DNA of 64,000 bases from an uncultured Myxococcales bacterium. GTDB taxonomy: Bacteria; Myxococcota_A; UBA9042; DTJE01. The number at the start of each line of letters is the position of its first letter. The stretch's first letter is position 1. Of the stretch, positions 9,301 through 18,400 are shown piece by piece. A model generated the notes under the pieces. It was not told the DNA's origin. It worked only from the letters and a program-made list of their open reading frames with translations, and ran no database searches. Both the position numbers and the translations under genes were made by a program. The DNA is taken from the NCBI GenBank assembly GCA_903936705.1, contig CAIZWN010000083.1:156346-220345 (forward strand), given 5' to 3'.

Positions 9301-10310
9301 CGTGCGATGACCTGAACGCATGCACCGAAAATGACTATTGCGACGCCAGCGAGTGCAAATCCGGGTCCCAGAAGGTTTGCATCGACAATCTGTTCTGCAA
9401 CGGTATCGAGACGTGCGATTCGTCAAGCGGGTGCGTCGCTGGCACCGATCAGCTTTGTGATGACAGTAATGCATGCACGGATGATTCGTGCAGCAACTCG
9501 CTTGGCAAGTGCGTGAACACCTGGAGGACCGATGCGGTAGAGGGACCGAGGGGATCGGCAAATTGTACCGACGGTCTGGACAACGATTGCGACAATCTGT
9601 TTGACGCGGTCGACCCCGAGTGTCTGTTCGGACTGGACTCGGTGACCCCTGCCGACGGTCCGACGACCGGAGGGACCATTGCAACGCTGATTGGAGCATC
9701 CCTGGACCTGGTGACTAAGGTCTTCGTGGATGGGGTCGAAGTCGCATTCGACTTCCAGTCATCGACGGCCATCAATGTGACGATGCCGGCACATGCTGCA
9801 GGTGCCGTGGGTTACCGGGTCGAGTCCACAGTCCTCTCTGCTTCGCTTGATGGGGCCTTTATGTACGTGACCCGCAGCGAGGATCCAAGCGTAGTTGCGT
9901 TCCTGCTGGGTCCCCTGGGCGATGCGGAAATTCTGGCAGGCCAGTCGGGGCCGACATACGAGGCGGAAGTTACTGTGGCCGGGCTGACTGACCTGGATCC
10001 TGTACCTGTCGACGCGGTCCTTGGCCAGATGGGATATGGCCCGCGTGATTCGCTGCCCTGGTTCGAGCCATCCTGGATCTGGTCGGATGCTGCAGGTTCA
10101 TCGACCGGGCTTGGTTCCCTGAAGTTCTCGGGCGCCTTCGATGTGCCGATTCCGGGCGTATTTGACGTCGTTGCGCGATTCTCGATCGACGGCGGAGCCT
10201 CATGGGTCTATGCTGACCTGGACGGAACCGCCAATGGCTACGATTCTGTCCAGGCGCTGAAACTTACGGTTCTTGGGACCGCAAGGCCCGGTGCAGTCGT
10301 CGTGAAATAG
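6384..10310 (+). CDS. Giant Cys-rich lipoprotein made of two tandem copies of one multidomain unit
   Basis: 1308 residues from ATG 6384, which follows GGAGGTTTTC. The signal peptide ends in the lipobox FSIAC and is followed by an Asp-rich linker (residues ~30-65). The body is an internal duplication with a period of about 709 residues; CDCRKSVDC at 140 matches CGCRKDADC at 849. Each copy holds CTxDxC/CNGIETCD slime-mould-type cysteine repeats, a DNDCD motif, an IPT/TIG-like domain opening GPTTGGT, and a beta domain with FSIDGGASWVYAD. Copy 1 continues into a lamin-tail-like domain (GAIVINELMW, ~595-710). Copy 2 stops exactly where that domain would begin. Function unknown; probably surface-exposed and disulfide-bonded. 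Confidence 0.85.
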   Translation: MAVFAKAFRWVAFVAVAFSIACGGVDGPTADLSDVHEVIDTVDVAIDVAVDLADSSDAGSDVLGEELVQPKCSPETVGTDCSAECAGAEACQYCRCNTELNGGTCEVVERPDEFACDDGDPCSQDDRCALGACVPGTSVCDCRKSVDCVPLEDRDLCNGTLVCNLQNFPFKCEVDPGTVVVCPTVANSACMTSQCDPATGACAMASANEGLSCPLTDKCTATAQCILGNCVRSTDKLCNPDDNPCTDAICDEIKGCVQVANTADCDDGNKCTENDHCALGVCKSGAELICGDGNFCNGIETCDRGIGCVAGTAVNCDDSISCTDDSCSNDLGRCVHAWRLDAVEGPRGAANCSDGNDNDCDGLKDAADPECQFGLDSVNPVSGPTTGGTVVQLFGASLGLVTKVFVDGVRVDEFSLQSASIIKIVMPAHLAGFVDFRVESDDLSVDLHAVFLYVTRSEDPDVVASLLGPTGDAEIVEGTPGPLYESLVSVPGVTDVVPVPAGALLGQIGYGPRNSAPWVNPSWVWSNATGVSTGFGTVKFSGSFSPQVGGLMDVAARFSIDGGASWVYADQDGTANGYAAAQALKLVVFGAPRPGAIVINELMWMGSYQDDYDEWIELRNMTAAPYRLIGWKITGAKYPSGDIVLGDSPQVVGNAVIPPNGYFLIAQFERSKSQVDAPPDIAIQPASMSQKVLSLKNSGPFVYQLKGADGTIVDEVHFTALVGFHDPAVNGLPSRSMERKAVPGSGMFDSNWRTAAVATGWKGDPFQVKNFGTPRGQNSDIPQCAKDDECAGAFAPGVLGLCQRPFCQLPAGRCGGTSKQDGDSCNDGDLCSEGDLCQSGTCVAGANVCGCRKDADCGPLEDNNLCNGTLVCNLLVFPYECVVDATTIVACPTDLDGDCMTNQCDPADGSCSQKPANEGGSCVLLDSCTSTAECFDGACTRKTSIQCAADENPCTDASCDESLGCVQVANTATCDDLNACTENDYCDASECKSGSQKVCIDNLFCNGIETCDSSSGCVAGTDQLCDDSNACTDDSCSNSLGKCVNTWRTDAVEGPRGSANCTDGLDNDCDNLFDAVDPECLFGLDSVTPADGPTTGGTIATLIGASLDLVTKVFVDGVEVAFDFQSSTAINVTMPAHAAGAVGYRVESTVLSASLDGAFMYVTRSEDPSVVAFLLGPLGDAEILAGQSGPTYEAEVTVAGLTDLDPVPVDAVLGQMGYGPRDSLPWFEPSWIWSDAAGSSTGLGSLKFSGAFDVPIPGVFDVVARFSIDGGASWVYADLDGTANGYDSVQALKLTVLGTARPGAVVVK

Positions 10311-10339
10311 TTCCTATTGATCACATCACAGGGGGCCTG

Positions 10340-11515
10340 ATGAGCAGCCGTTTCCTGCCGGCAGTGGCAGCAGTGCTGATCTCTCTATCCTTGAATTCAT
10401 CGGTGCCGGATCTTGCGGAAGGGCAGTGGGTCCCGGAGGCTGCCGGGGCCGCGCGGAAGAAGGCTTCGTCGAAGGCTCCACCGAAGGCTCCACGTCACGC
10501 ACATGCCGTCCGGTCGGCTGTTCCTTCACCTTCGTTGCCGGATGATCCATCGGTTCCCCTACCCCAGGCCTGGGGGCGTCGCGTTGACGCATTCCTGAAG
10601 GCGGCGCGTCCGGCCCATGGGGCCTTCGTGGCGCTGGACCCAGCTACCGGCAAGGTTCTGGTGTCGGCCGAGTACGCCGCCCCTGGTGCCAGATTCCAGC
10701 ATCCCGCCACCGACGCCGGCTTTCCGGCGGCTTCGGTGTTCAAGATTGTCACGTCCTCGGCTCTGCTGGAGAACACGACGGTTGGTCCGGGCACGACCAC
10801 GTGCTACCACGGCGGGTCGTCATGGCTGGACGTATCGAATATCGCCGACAGCAGGCGCGACAAGGCCTGCCGCACTCTCAGCGCGGCATTTGCCCACAGC
10901 ACAAATGCGATTTTCGGCAAGTTGGCAGTGAAGCATCTGGATGCGGATGTGCTGCTGCGCCAGGCCGAGTCGCTTGGATTCAACCACCAGATTTCGACGG
11001 ATGGGTTGCGTACACGTTCCGTCGCGCACAAGGCACTGGGGGATCTGGCCCTGGCCCGTATGGCGGCAGGCTTCATCAATGCGAACATGTCGCCGCTGGC
11101 CGGCGCGGTCATGGCAGCCATCATCGCGAATGACGGTGTTCGTCCAGCCGGGATTTCCCTGGACGGCGTTCCCGGGACCGAAATGCGTGTCCTGAAGCCC
11201 GAGACTGTCGAGCGTCTGCGTGGCATGATGGTCGAGACCAGCAGCGGCGGCACTGGAACCAAGTATTTTTCGGGCCTGCCTTCTCGATACGGAGGGGGGC
11301 GTGTCGCGGTGAAGTCCGGGACGTTGAACAGCCGCGATGGTTCAGGACTGCACAACACCTGGATGGTCGGCTTCTTTCCGGCCAGCAAGCCGGAATTGGC
11401 TTTTGCGGCGCTGGTTTCCAGCAATGGACCAGGGCCTGTCAAAGCCGGTCACCTGGCACGATGGGCTCTCGAGACATTCGTTACATTGAAGAAGAATCGA
11501 CTTCCCGGGTCCTAG
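10340..11515 (+). CDS. Penicillin-binding protein, transpeptidase domain only
   Basis: 391-residue exported protein with an N-terminal signal or anchor segment, a basic and Pro-rich linker, and a serine transpeptidase domain from about residue 75. All three catalytic motifs are present: SVFK (SxxK), STN (SxN) and KSGT (KTG-type). It lacks the dimerisation domain of class B division or elongation PBPs and any glycosyltransferase domain, so it may be a D,D-transpeptidase for wall modification or a beta-lactam-recognising enzyme. AGGGGGCC precedes the ATG. It lies 29 bases after the giant lipoprotein gene and may share its transcript. It ends 9 bases before the convergent rdgC half. Confidence 0.85.
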   Translation: MSSRFLPAVAAVLISLSLNSSVPDLAEGQWVPEAAGAARKKASSKAPPKAPRHAHAVRSAVPSPSLPDDPSVPLPQAWGRRVDAFLKAARPAHGAFVALDPATGKVLVSAEYAAPGARFQHPATDAGFPAASVFKIVTSSALLENTTVGPGTTTCYHGGSSWLDVSNIADSRRDKACRTLSAAFAHSTNAIFGKLAVKHLDADVLLRQAESLGFNHQISTDGLRTRSVAHKALGDLALARMAAGFINANMSPLAGAVMAAIIANDGVRPAGISLDGVPGTEMRVLKPETVERLRGMMVETSSGGTGTKYFSGLPSRYGGGRVAVKSGTLNSRDGSGLHNTWMVGFFPASKPELAFAALVSSNGPGPVKAGHLARWALETFVTLKKNRLPGS

Positions 11516-11524
11516 GTTTGTCCT

Positions 11525-12064
11525 TCAATGCACCTCCTGGGAGGTGCCATCGATCCATCGTGCTATTGGAGCAGCCTCGGTCGACCATGCATCGACGTCC
11601 AGGCGCAGTCGCATGAACCGTACGAACAGTTCGTGGACCGCGTCCTCCAGTTCGGTGCACAGGCCGGCCTTCTCGGCCATTGCCTCGACCGGATCCAGCG
11701 CCTGGGTTTCGGGCAGCTTTACAGAACGCAACCCCAGCCCGGCTGCATCCAGGACGAACGCGAACTCACGTCCATCCTTGATCAACTGGAGCCGTGCGCG
11801 ACTGACCTTCTTGCCAAGCCGCAGTGACAGCAGCACCTCCTCGGATTGCGTCGGGTCGTCAACTTTCAGGGCGCTCATCTCGCGGGCCGGATTTTCGCCG
11901 TCCAGGGTCAGCGCTCTCTCGAAGAAGACCTCGATTACTTCGCCGTTATCGAGACTGAAGACGCCTTCGTCCCGCGATGAACGGAACATAAGCCACGTCA
12001 GGAACTCGCGTCCCAAAAACGTAGTGCGCCGGATCTTGTCCGCCTGGCTCATTTCGACCATCAC
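11525..12064 (-). CDS. RdgC C-terminal half (split recombination-associated protein)
   Basis: 179-residue protein corresponding to the C-terminal part of RdgC. FLTWLMFRS, then an EEVLLSLRLGKKVSRARLQL segment and a FVLDAAGLGLRSVKLPE segment run in parallel with the LTEW...GKVVTKLAL...LKRLKF region of E. coli RdgC. RdgC is a ring-forming DNA-binding protein that modulates RecA. The start is a GTG at 12064, or the ATG directly after it, overlapping the stop of the N-half gene; GAGGAGG lies just upstream. The assignment is a by-eye family inference from both halves together. Confidence 0.7.
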   Translation of the reverse strand: MMVEMSQADKIRRTTFLGREFLTWLMFRSSRDEGVFSLDNGEVIEVFFERALTLDGENPAREMSALKVDDPTQSEEVLLSLRLGKKVSRARLQLIKDGREFAFVLDAAGLGLRSVKLPETQALDPVEAMAEKAGLCTELEDAVHELFVRFMRLRLDVDAWSTEAAPIARWIDGTSQEVH

Positions 12065-12705
12065 GCTTCCTCCTCGTCGTCCGTCAGCGATCCGCCGGTC
12101 CCGAAGCGGAACGGCAGCAGGTGGAGGGCCTCGATCAATTCGTGTTCGTCCAGGCGCGACTCAAGGACGCCAACGGTATCCAGGGCTCGCAGTTCCAGGC
12201 CCAGGAACTCGTGGCACCGCGTGACGAATTCCTCGCGCACCGCAGCAGACGTGGAGAACAGGCGCAGGCGCCCGGACGTCACGTCCCACACGACGTCAAA
12301 AGCAGATATGGCCGGAATAGCCCTTTTCAGCAGGTCGTGGCGCACCTGTTCGGTAAGCTCGTCCCGTTCCACCCGAGGCATCCTTTCGCGCCTTGTCGCA
12401 GCAAGGTTTTCCTGCAGTCGCTTGCGCACGTACAGCTTCAGCGTCGATGCCGGTACAGTTAATTTGTCCATGCGAAAACAGAACAGAACCAGGGGGTCGA
12501 AGAAGACGTTGCCCTCCAGAAAGGTGGTTTCGAGTGGGTCGTCGAAGACCGTGAAGCCGGCCGCACGGTCGCGACCCACGTCCACGTCGATACCGCCGAT
12601 GCGGCCGCGTACCAGGCCGTCCAGCAGGTCCTGCCGGTGTTCCGGAAGGGGCGATTGGATAACCTGCCAGGAGGAATAGGACATAGTGCTTGTTGCGAAT
12701 CCCAT
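12061..12705 (-). CDS. RdgC N-terminal half (split recombination-associated protein)
   Basis: 214 residues that match the layout of the N-terminal part of RdgC: a beta-rich opening, then the long charged helix region KLYVRKRLQENLAATRRERM and the family-typical LTEQVRHDLLKRAIPAISAF, followed by DVVWDVTSGRLRLFSTS. AAGGAGTTTCC precedes the ATG at 12705. The stop codon overlaps the start of the C-half gene, so the two are translationally coupled and probably form one functional unit. Canonical RdgC is a single chain of about 300 residues. The combined length here, near 390, is larger, with an extra acidic tail (DDEEEA) at the end of this half. Confidence 0.72.
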   Translation of the reverse strand: MGFATSTMSYSSWQVIQSPLPEHRQDLLDGLVRGRIGGIDVDVGRDRAAGFTVFDDPLETTFLEGNVFFDPLVLFCFRMDKLTVPASTLKLYVRKRLQENLAATRRERMPRVERDELTEQVRHDLLKRAIPAISAFDVVWDVTSGRLRLFSTSAAVREEFVTRCHEFLGLELRALDTVGVLESRLDEHELIEALHLLPFRFGTGGSLTDDEEEA

Positions 12706-12758
12706 GGAAACTCCTTTCTCGGACTACCGGACCAGCGCCGGCGAGACCGGCATGGATA

Positions 12759-13205
12759 TCACGAAAGTGGCAGGTCGTGGAGGGGAACTTCGCTTACGGT
12801 AATGATTCTTCGGTCTCCGGGGCCGTCGAACTCGATCTGCACCCACACTGTGACTTCCGCGCCGGCATCTGGAAAACGGTCGGCCCACTCGACCAGGGAC
12901 ACACCGTCCCCTCGTGCGAATTCGTGGAAGCCGATGCCGTCAAGTTCCGCCCCGCGGGCCAGGCGATACAGGTCGAAATGGAAGATGGGAATACTGGCCG
13001 AATAGACGTTCATCAGAGTAAAGGTGGGCGAGCGAACCTGGGCTGGGTCGCCACCAAGTTGCCGGACTGTACCGCGGACGAAGACGGTCTTGCCGGCGCC
13101 CAGAGGTCCAGCGAGACCGATTACGTCACCGGGCTTGAGGCCGGCTGCGACCTGGGCGCCGGCGGTCTCGGTTCCGGCCTCGTCCTGCGTGTGGATCGTG
13201 CGCAT
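12759..13205 (-). CDS. tsaE: tRNA threonylcarbamoyladenosine biosynthesis ATPase
   Basis: P-loop ATPase needed with TsaB and TsaD to make t6A37 in tRNA. The 148 residues carry Walker A GPLGAGKT (about 33-40), then SPTFTLMNVY, HFDLYRL and SLVEWADRF, all diagnostic of the TsaE/YjeE family. It sits 24 bases after greA on the same strand and upstream of the split rdgC, so a greA-tsaE-rdgC operon is likely. Length is normal for the family. Confidence 0.95.
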   Translation of the reverse strand: MRTIHTQDEAGTETAGAQVAAGLKPGDVIGLAGPLGAGKTVFVRGTVRQLGGDPAQVRSPTFTLMNVYSASIPIFHFDLYRLARGAELDGIGFHEFARGDGVSLVEWADRFPDAGAEVTVWVQIEFDGPGDRRIITVSEVPLHDLPLS

Positions 13206-13229
13206 GCTTCCCCCTGGGAAACCCTGAAT

Positions 13230-13709
13230 TCAGACGTAGGTGACTGTAGTGACCGACAAGTGGCGGATACCGCCGGGCGCCGTGAACTGGATGTCGTCGC
13301 CTTCCTCCTTGCCGATCAGGGCGCGTCCCAGCGGGGCAAGGACCGATATCTTGCCACGGTTGATGTCGGCTTCGGGGTCTCCGACTATCTGGTAGGTGAC
13401 CTCCTCCTGGCGCTCTTCGTCGAAAAGCGTGACAGTCGCCCCGAAGCGGATTTTCGGACCCTCGAAACGACGAGGGTCGATCACTTCGGCACGTCCCAGG
13501 ACGTCCTCCAGTTTGCGGACGTTTGCTTCGAGGATGCCTTGCCGCTCGCGTGCGGCGTGGTATTCGGCGTTCTCGGACAAATCCCCGTGGGCGCGAGCCT
13601 CGCCAATCGCCTTGATGACCAGGGGGCGCTCGTCCTTCCACTTCCTGAGTTCGGATTCCAGACGGACCAGCCCTTCCGGAGTCAATGGGACCCGAATGTC
13701 TTCGGACAT
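13230..13709 (-). CDS. greA: Transcription elongation factor GreA
   Basis: Stimulates RNA cleavage by backtracked RNA polymerase. The 159-residue product has the N-terminal coiled coil with the acidic tip, including ARAHGDLSENAEYHAARERQG, and the C-terminal FKBP-like domain with ISVLAPLGRALIGKEEGDD. AGGAGGCTCCC lies just before the ATG. A TATACT -10 hexamer at 13739-13744 (minus strand) is visible, but no clear -35. It is the first gene of the leftward greA-tsaE-rdgC group and diverges from the histidine kinase gene. Confidence 0.96.
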   Translation of the reverse strand: MSEDIRVPLTPEGLVRLESELRKWKDERPLVIKAIGEARAHGDLSENAEYHAARERQGILEANVRKLEDVLGRAEVIDPRRFEGPKIRFGATVTLFDEERQEEVTYQIVGDPEADINRGKISVLAPLGRALIGKEEGDDIQFTAPGGIRHLSVTTVTYV

Positions 13710-13794
13710 GGGAGCCTCCTGCGTGGCGACCGGCGGCTAGTATATCCGAACCTTCGTAACAGCGGGTTCGGGGGCTTCCTGGCTGGCTGGCAGG

Positions 13795-13822
13795 TTGACA
13801 CGTCGCAGGACCGTGGTAGTGT
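13795..13822 (+). promoter_or_regulatory. Probable sigma-70 promoter of the hybrid histidine kinase gene
   Basis: A perfect TTGACA at 13795-13800 is followed after 16 bases by TAGTGT (13817-13822) with an extended TG one base before the -10. It lies 10-22 bases upstream of the two candidate start codons, so the leader would be very short. Confidence 0.5.
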
Positions 13823-13844
13823 CTTGGACTTCATGGAGAACCTC

Positions 13845-15452
13845 ATGGCTAATGACGCTGGGTTGCACCTCCGCCTTCGTTGCGAGGAACCTGAAGTCGT
13901 ACTTAGGAGCCTGTTCCATGCTTCCCCGGTGGCTCTGGTTCTTGTGGATTCGGATGGATTTCTTGCCGGCTTCAACGATGCCTTTCTGGCAATGGTGGGT
14001 TTGACACCAGCTGCCCTCCTGGATGGTCAGGCTGTTAACGTTCGGCAGTTCATCCGGGCGTTCCAGCCCCACCTTGTTTCAGACCTGGAACGCGCATTGC
14101 GCGGCGAGATGGTGGATATTCCCGAGTTCTTCCTTAGGCTACCCGAGGGGGGTAGGGGGGGGCAGTCCTCTGAACGGTTGGCCAGGGGATTCCGGATCTG
14201 GGCCAGGGCGTGGCCGGTGCGGGATTCGACTGGCGTTGTCAAGCATGTTGCTGTTCTGCTGGACGACGTGTCCGACAGGCGCGAACTTGAGGCTCTGGTG
14301 GTCCAGGGTCAGAAGATGGAAGCCATCTCGACGATGGCTGGCGGACTGGCCCATGACGTCAATAACATCCTGTCGGGGGTCGTCGGGTATGCCTCCCTTC
14401 TGGCCAGTCGATTGCCCAGGGGATCCACGGACTACGACGCGGCGATGACCATTCTTGATTCGGCGGACCAGGCGGCGAATCTGGCCAGCCAGTTGATGAT
14501 TATTGCCAGGCGTTCGGCTCTCCAGTTGCAACCTGTTGATCTTGGAGACCTGCTTCCAAGGGTGGCGGCGCTTCTTGCCCGCACCCTTGGTTCGGCCCAC
14601 ACGTTGACGCTTGACTTGGCCTCGGACATTGGGCCTGTCGATGGGGATAGGCCGTTGCTCGAGCAGGTGCTGACGAATCTTTGCCTGAACGCAAGGGACG
14701 CCATGCCCGAAGGGGGTACGGTGAGCCTGCGTGCCCATGATCGCAAATTTGGCGAATGGGAACGTCGTCCTTTGGCCAGCATGCCTGCCGGTGACTACGT
14801 ACAGATTGACGTGGAGGATCTGGGAGTTGGCATGACGCCGGAAGTGTCCGGGCGGATCTTCGAGCCGTTCTTCACTACAAAGCCGATGGGGCCGGCCACT
14901 GGTCTTGGGCTTGCGGTCGTGCATGGCATCGTGAAGGCCCATCGGGGTTTTGTCGTGGCCGAAAGTCACCCTGGACGTGGCAGCGTCTTTTCGGTGTTCC
15001 TCCCGCATTGCCGCCCGATTCGCGAACAATTTGTGGTTGCCCCTGTAGTGCCCGAGTATCGCCCCGAGCCGATCGGCTCTCTGTCGGTTCTGGTTATTGA
15101 CGACGAACCGATTGTGCGTCGGGTGATGACCGAGATGCTGGCCCGCCTGGGCCATCTGGCCGTTGCCGTCGATGGGATGGAACCAGCGATGGACCTGCTG
15201 ATGCGGGATCGTTCCCGGTTTGACGTTCTGATCGTCGATGTCTTTCTTCCAGAGAAGTCAGGGCTGGAACTTGTCGAGACGCTGCGGCGAGCCGAGTTGA
15301 ACCTGCCTGCGCTGGTGTGTACCGGATATACATCGCCCGAGGTCCAGGCGCGGGTGCAGGCGTTGTCGGGCACGATGATCCTGCCCAAACCATTCAACGT
15401 TGATACGCTGAAGATTGCCTTGAGTCGTATCATCGGGTCGGTTTCGCCTTAG
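13845..15452 (+). CDS. Hybrid sensor histidine kinase (PAS - kinase - receiver)
   Basis: Cytoplasmic-looking 535-residue signalling protein with no membrane segment. It has an N-terminal PAS domain (about 15-150) opening with LFHASPVALVLVDSDG, and a dimerisation helix with phospho-accepting His near 170 (GGLAHDVNNILSG). The ATPase domain shows an N box (NLCLNARDAMPEGG), DLGVGMTPE, FEPFFTTK and GLGLAVVHGI. A C-terminal receiver has the acidic pair IDDEP, phospho-acceptor Asp near 465 (LIVDVFLP), CTGYTS and KPF. ATG 13845 is preceded by GGAG; ATG 13833 is an in-frame alternative. The reading frame stays open far upstream across greA and tsaE, but that part is antisense to them. No cognate regulator is adjacent. 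Confidence 0.9.
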   Translation: MANDAGLHLRLRCEEPEVVLRSLFHASPVALVLVDSDGFLAGFNDAFLAMVGLTPAALLDGQAVNVRQFIRAFQPHLVSDLERALRGEMVDIPEFFLRLPEGGRGGQSSERLARGFRIWARAWPVRDSTGVVKHVAVLLDDVSDRRELEALVVQGQKMEAISTMAGGLAHDVNNILSGVVGYASLLASRLPRGSTDYDAAMTILDSADQAANLASQLMIIARRSALQLQPVDLGDLLPRVAALLARTLGSAHTLTLDLASDIGPVDGDRPLLEQVLTNLCLNARDAMPEGGTVSLRAHDRKFGEWERRPLASMPAGDYVQIDVEDLGVGMTPEVSGRIFEPFFTTKPMGPATGLGLAVVHGIVKAHRGFVVAESHPGRGSVFSVFLPHCRPIREQFVVAPVVPEYRPEPIGSLSVLVIDDEPIVRRVMTEMLARLGHLAVAVDGMEPAMDLLMRDRSRFDVLIVDVFLPEKSGLELVETLRRAELNLPALVCTGYTSPEVQARVQALSGTMILPKPFNVDTLKIALSRIIGSVSP

Positions 15453-15484
15453 TTCGCAGCCTCGGGTTGCGTCCATGGCCAGAT

Positions 15485-18400
15485 TCAGCAGAAGTTTCTT
15501 CCTTCGTGCGGCGGGCCGCCTGACAGTGCGCGGAAACGCTCGGCGCGGATGCTTGTCACCCCTTCGCGGTTCTGGGCCACTCCCTCCACAAGAATGAACG
15601 GTTCAACAGACAGTAGGCGGCGGTTCGCGATGAAGAGATCGGGTGTCACCACCAGGTTGGAAAGGCCAGTTTCGTCCTCCAGGGTGGCGAAGAACATGCC
15701 CTTGGCCGTGTAGGGCCGTTGCCGCACGATGACCATGCCGGCCACGCGCACCCGGCGTCCGTCGGGCACACTGGGCAGGTCTGCGGATCGCAGGGCACCT
15801 GTTCGGTTCAGGCCTGCACGCAAGAAGGCTACAGGGTGGGCGCCGGTGGTTATGCCGGTGCGAGCAAAGTCGGCGGCCATCGCGTCGCGATCTTCCAGGA
15901 CGGGTAGTGCAGGCTCGGGTTCCTCGCGGATCGTCCCTGCCAGCAGGTCCTTTGTGGCCGGCAAAGCAAGGGCCTGCCACATGGCGTTTCGGCGGTCCGT
16001 TCCAAGGGCGCCTGCTTCGGCCAGACCGAAAAGTTCTGCCGACGTGGCGTCCGTGCGCCGTCCCAGGTCCGTGACTCCCAGGAATGGGCCGCTGTCACGT
16101 TCCTGAACGATGCGTTTTCCGGTGCGTTGCGACAGACCCTTGATGTACTTCAGGCCCAGGCGTACGGCCGGGCCCTTCGCTGCTGGCCGTTCAGGCCGAG
16201 CCGTTGCCCCTTCGTAGTCGCCTCCGGACTCCAGCGTGCAGTCCCAGGCCGACAGATTTGCGTCCACTGGTCGTACCTCCACACCGTGACGTACAGCGTC
16301 CCTGACAAGGGTGGACGGGTGGTAGAAGCCCATGGGCCACTGGTCCAGCAGTGCCGCCAGGAAGGCCGCTGGGTGGTGGTGCTTGAGGTACGCGCTGGCG
16401 TAGGCGATCAGGGCGAATGACGCCGAGTGGCTTTCCGGGAAGCCGTACAAGGCGAATGACGCGATGGACTCGACGATGCGATCCTGCGCATCTGGGGCGA
16501 TGCCCCGGGCCGTCATGCCTTCGCGCATCTGGACCACCATTCTTTCCATCTGTTCCTTCGACCGCCTGGAGCCCAGTGCGCGTCGCAGTTCCTCGGCCTG
16601 CCCGCCAGTGAAGCCTGCGACGGTCATTGCCATACGCATCAATTGCTCCTGGAACAGGGGTATTCCGAGTGTGCGGGCAAGAATAGGTTCCAGACACGGG
16701 TCGTCGTAGGTGACAGGCATCCGGCCGGCGCGGCGTGCGAGGTAGGGATGGACCATTTTCCCAACGATCGGGCCGGGACGGATCAGGGCGACCTCCACGA
16801 CCAGGTCATAGAAACGCCGGGGCTTCAGGCGTGGCAAAGTGGCCATCTGGGCTCGGGACTCGACCTGGAACACGCCGACAGTGTCGGCCCGGCGCAGCAT
16901 TTCGTAGGTACCAGGGTCGTCGGGCGGCAGGTGGGCCAGGTCCACATCGACGTGCTCGGCGTGTCGTACGAGTTCGATCGTCTCGCGTAGGACGGCCAGC
17001 ATCCCCAGGCCCAGCAGGTCCACCTTGATGATCCGCTGGTCGCAAAGGTCGTCCTTGTCCCACTGGACGCAGACGCGGCCGGGCATAGCGGCGGGCTCCA
17101 GTGGCACCACGCGGTCCAGGCGCCCCCCGCAAATCACCATGCCTCCGTTGTGTTGCGAGAGGTGCCGCGGCAGGTGCCGGACCGCGCCCCAGAGTTCCAG
17201 GAAGTTGCGAACGCGGGTGTCGGCCACGTCCAGGCCTGCCTCCTTGATGCGCGAGATACGTTCGGCCGGATCCTCGGGGAATTCGAAATGGCCGACCAGG
17301 CCAGCCAGGCGCCCGATGCGTTCCGGGTCAAGGCCCAGGACCTTGCCAATGTCCCTGGCGGCCCCGCGGCCGTGGTACGTGTTGACCGCAGCGGCCATGC
17401 CGACCGAGCGTTCGCCGTAGCGTCCGTACACGTACTGGATGACCTTTTCGCGGTCGTCACCCGAGGGAAGGTCGAGGTCGATGTCCGGCCACTCGCCGCG
17501 CTCCTCGGACAAAAAGCGTTCGAAGAGGAGATCGAAGGCGATGGGGTCAACGGCCGTGATGCCAAGGGAGTAGCAGACTGCGCTGTTGGCCGCGGACCCG
17601 CGTCCCTGGGCCAAAATGCCACTGTCTCGGCAGAAGCGGGCGATGTCGTGAACCAGCAGAAAGTAGCCCGCCAGGTCCAGTTTCTGGATCAAGTCCAGTT
17701 CGTGAGTGACCTGGTGCATAACCCGGGGTGTCACCGGGCGGTAGCGGTCCCGGACGCCCTGCTGGACCAGTTCATGCAGCAGGCTGAATTCGGTTTCACC
17801 GGATGGCGTGGGAAACCTGGGAAACGTGTAGCCAGGGTCGGCCAAGGTGAAGTCCAGGCGCGCAGCGAGACTTGTCGTGGCCGCCAGTACGCCGGGCAGG
17901 TCGGCGAAGCGTTCCGTCATGTCGGCGGCTGACGGGAGGTGGCGCAGGCGGTCGGCCGGCAGCAGGCGGCCGGCGGAGTCGAGGGAAACGTGGTGCCGCA
18001 GGGCCAGCAGGACGTCCAGGACCGGGGCCCGGTCGGGGGTGGCATAGCGGGTGTCGTTGGTGGCGATGCAGGCCAGCCCGAGTGACGATGCCAGGTCGTG
18101 CAGCAGGCGGTTTGCGTGTTCCTCGTCGCGACGGCCGTGGCGTTGCAAATCCAGGGCGACGTTCCGGCGGCCGAAGGTTCCAGCAAGCCGGTCCGCCACA
18201 TCCCGGGCGGCCTCGCGACCGGCCGCACGGGCGGCCGCGATCACAGGTCCGTCCAGGCCGCCGGCCACCGCTATCAGGCCGCCGGAGAAGCGTTCGAGAT
18301 GTTCCTGCGTGGCCAGACAGTCACCCTTTTCGCGGCCGCGGTGGGCCTCTGTCAACAGTTCGCACAGGTTTGCCCAGCCATCACGATCGCGGCACAGCAG

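Noticed and set aside
8569-9699. Minus-strand open frame opposite the duplicated lipoprotein
   Set aside because: Caused by the regular codon pattern of the Cys repeats; Arg/His/Cys-rich translation with no homology-like features.
12690-13832. N-terminal extension of the histidine kinase reading frame
   Set aside because: It lies antisense to tsaE and greA; the promoter-like TTGACA and the GGAG site place the start near 13833-13845.
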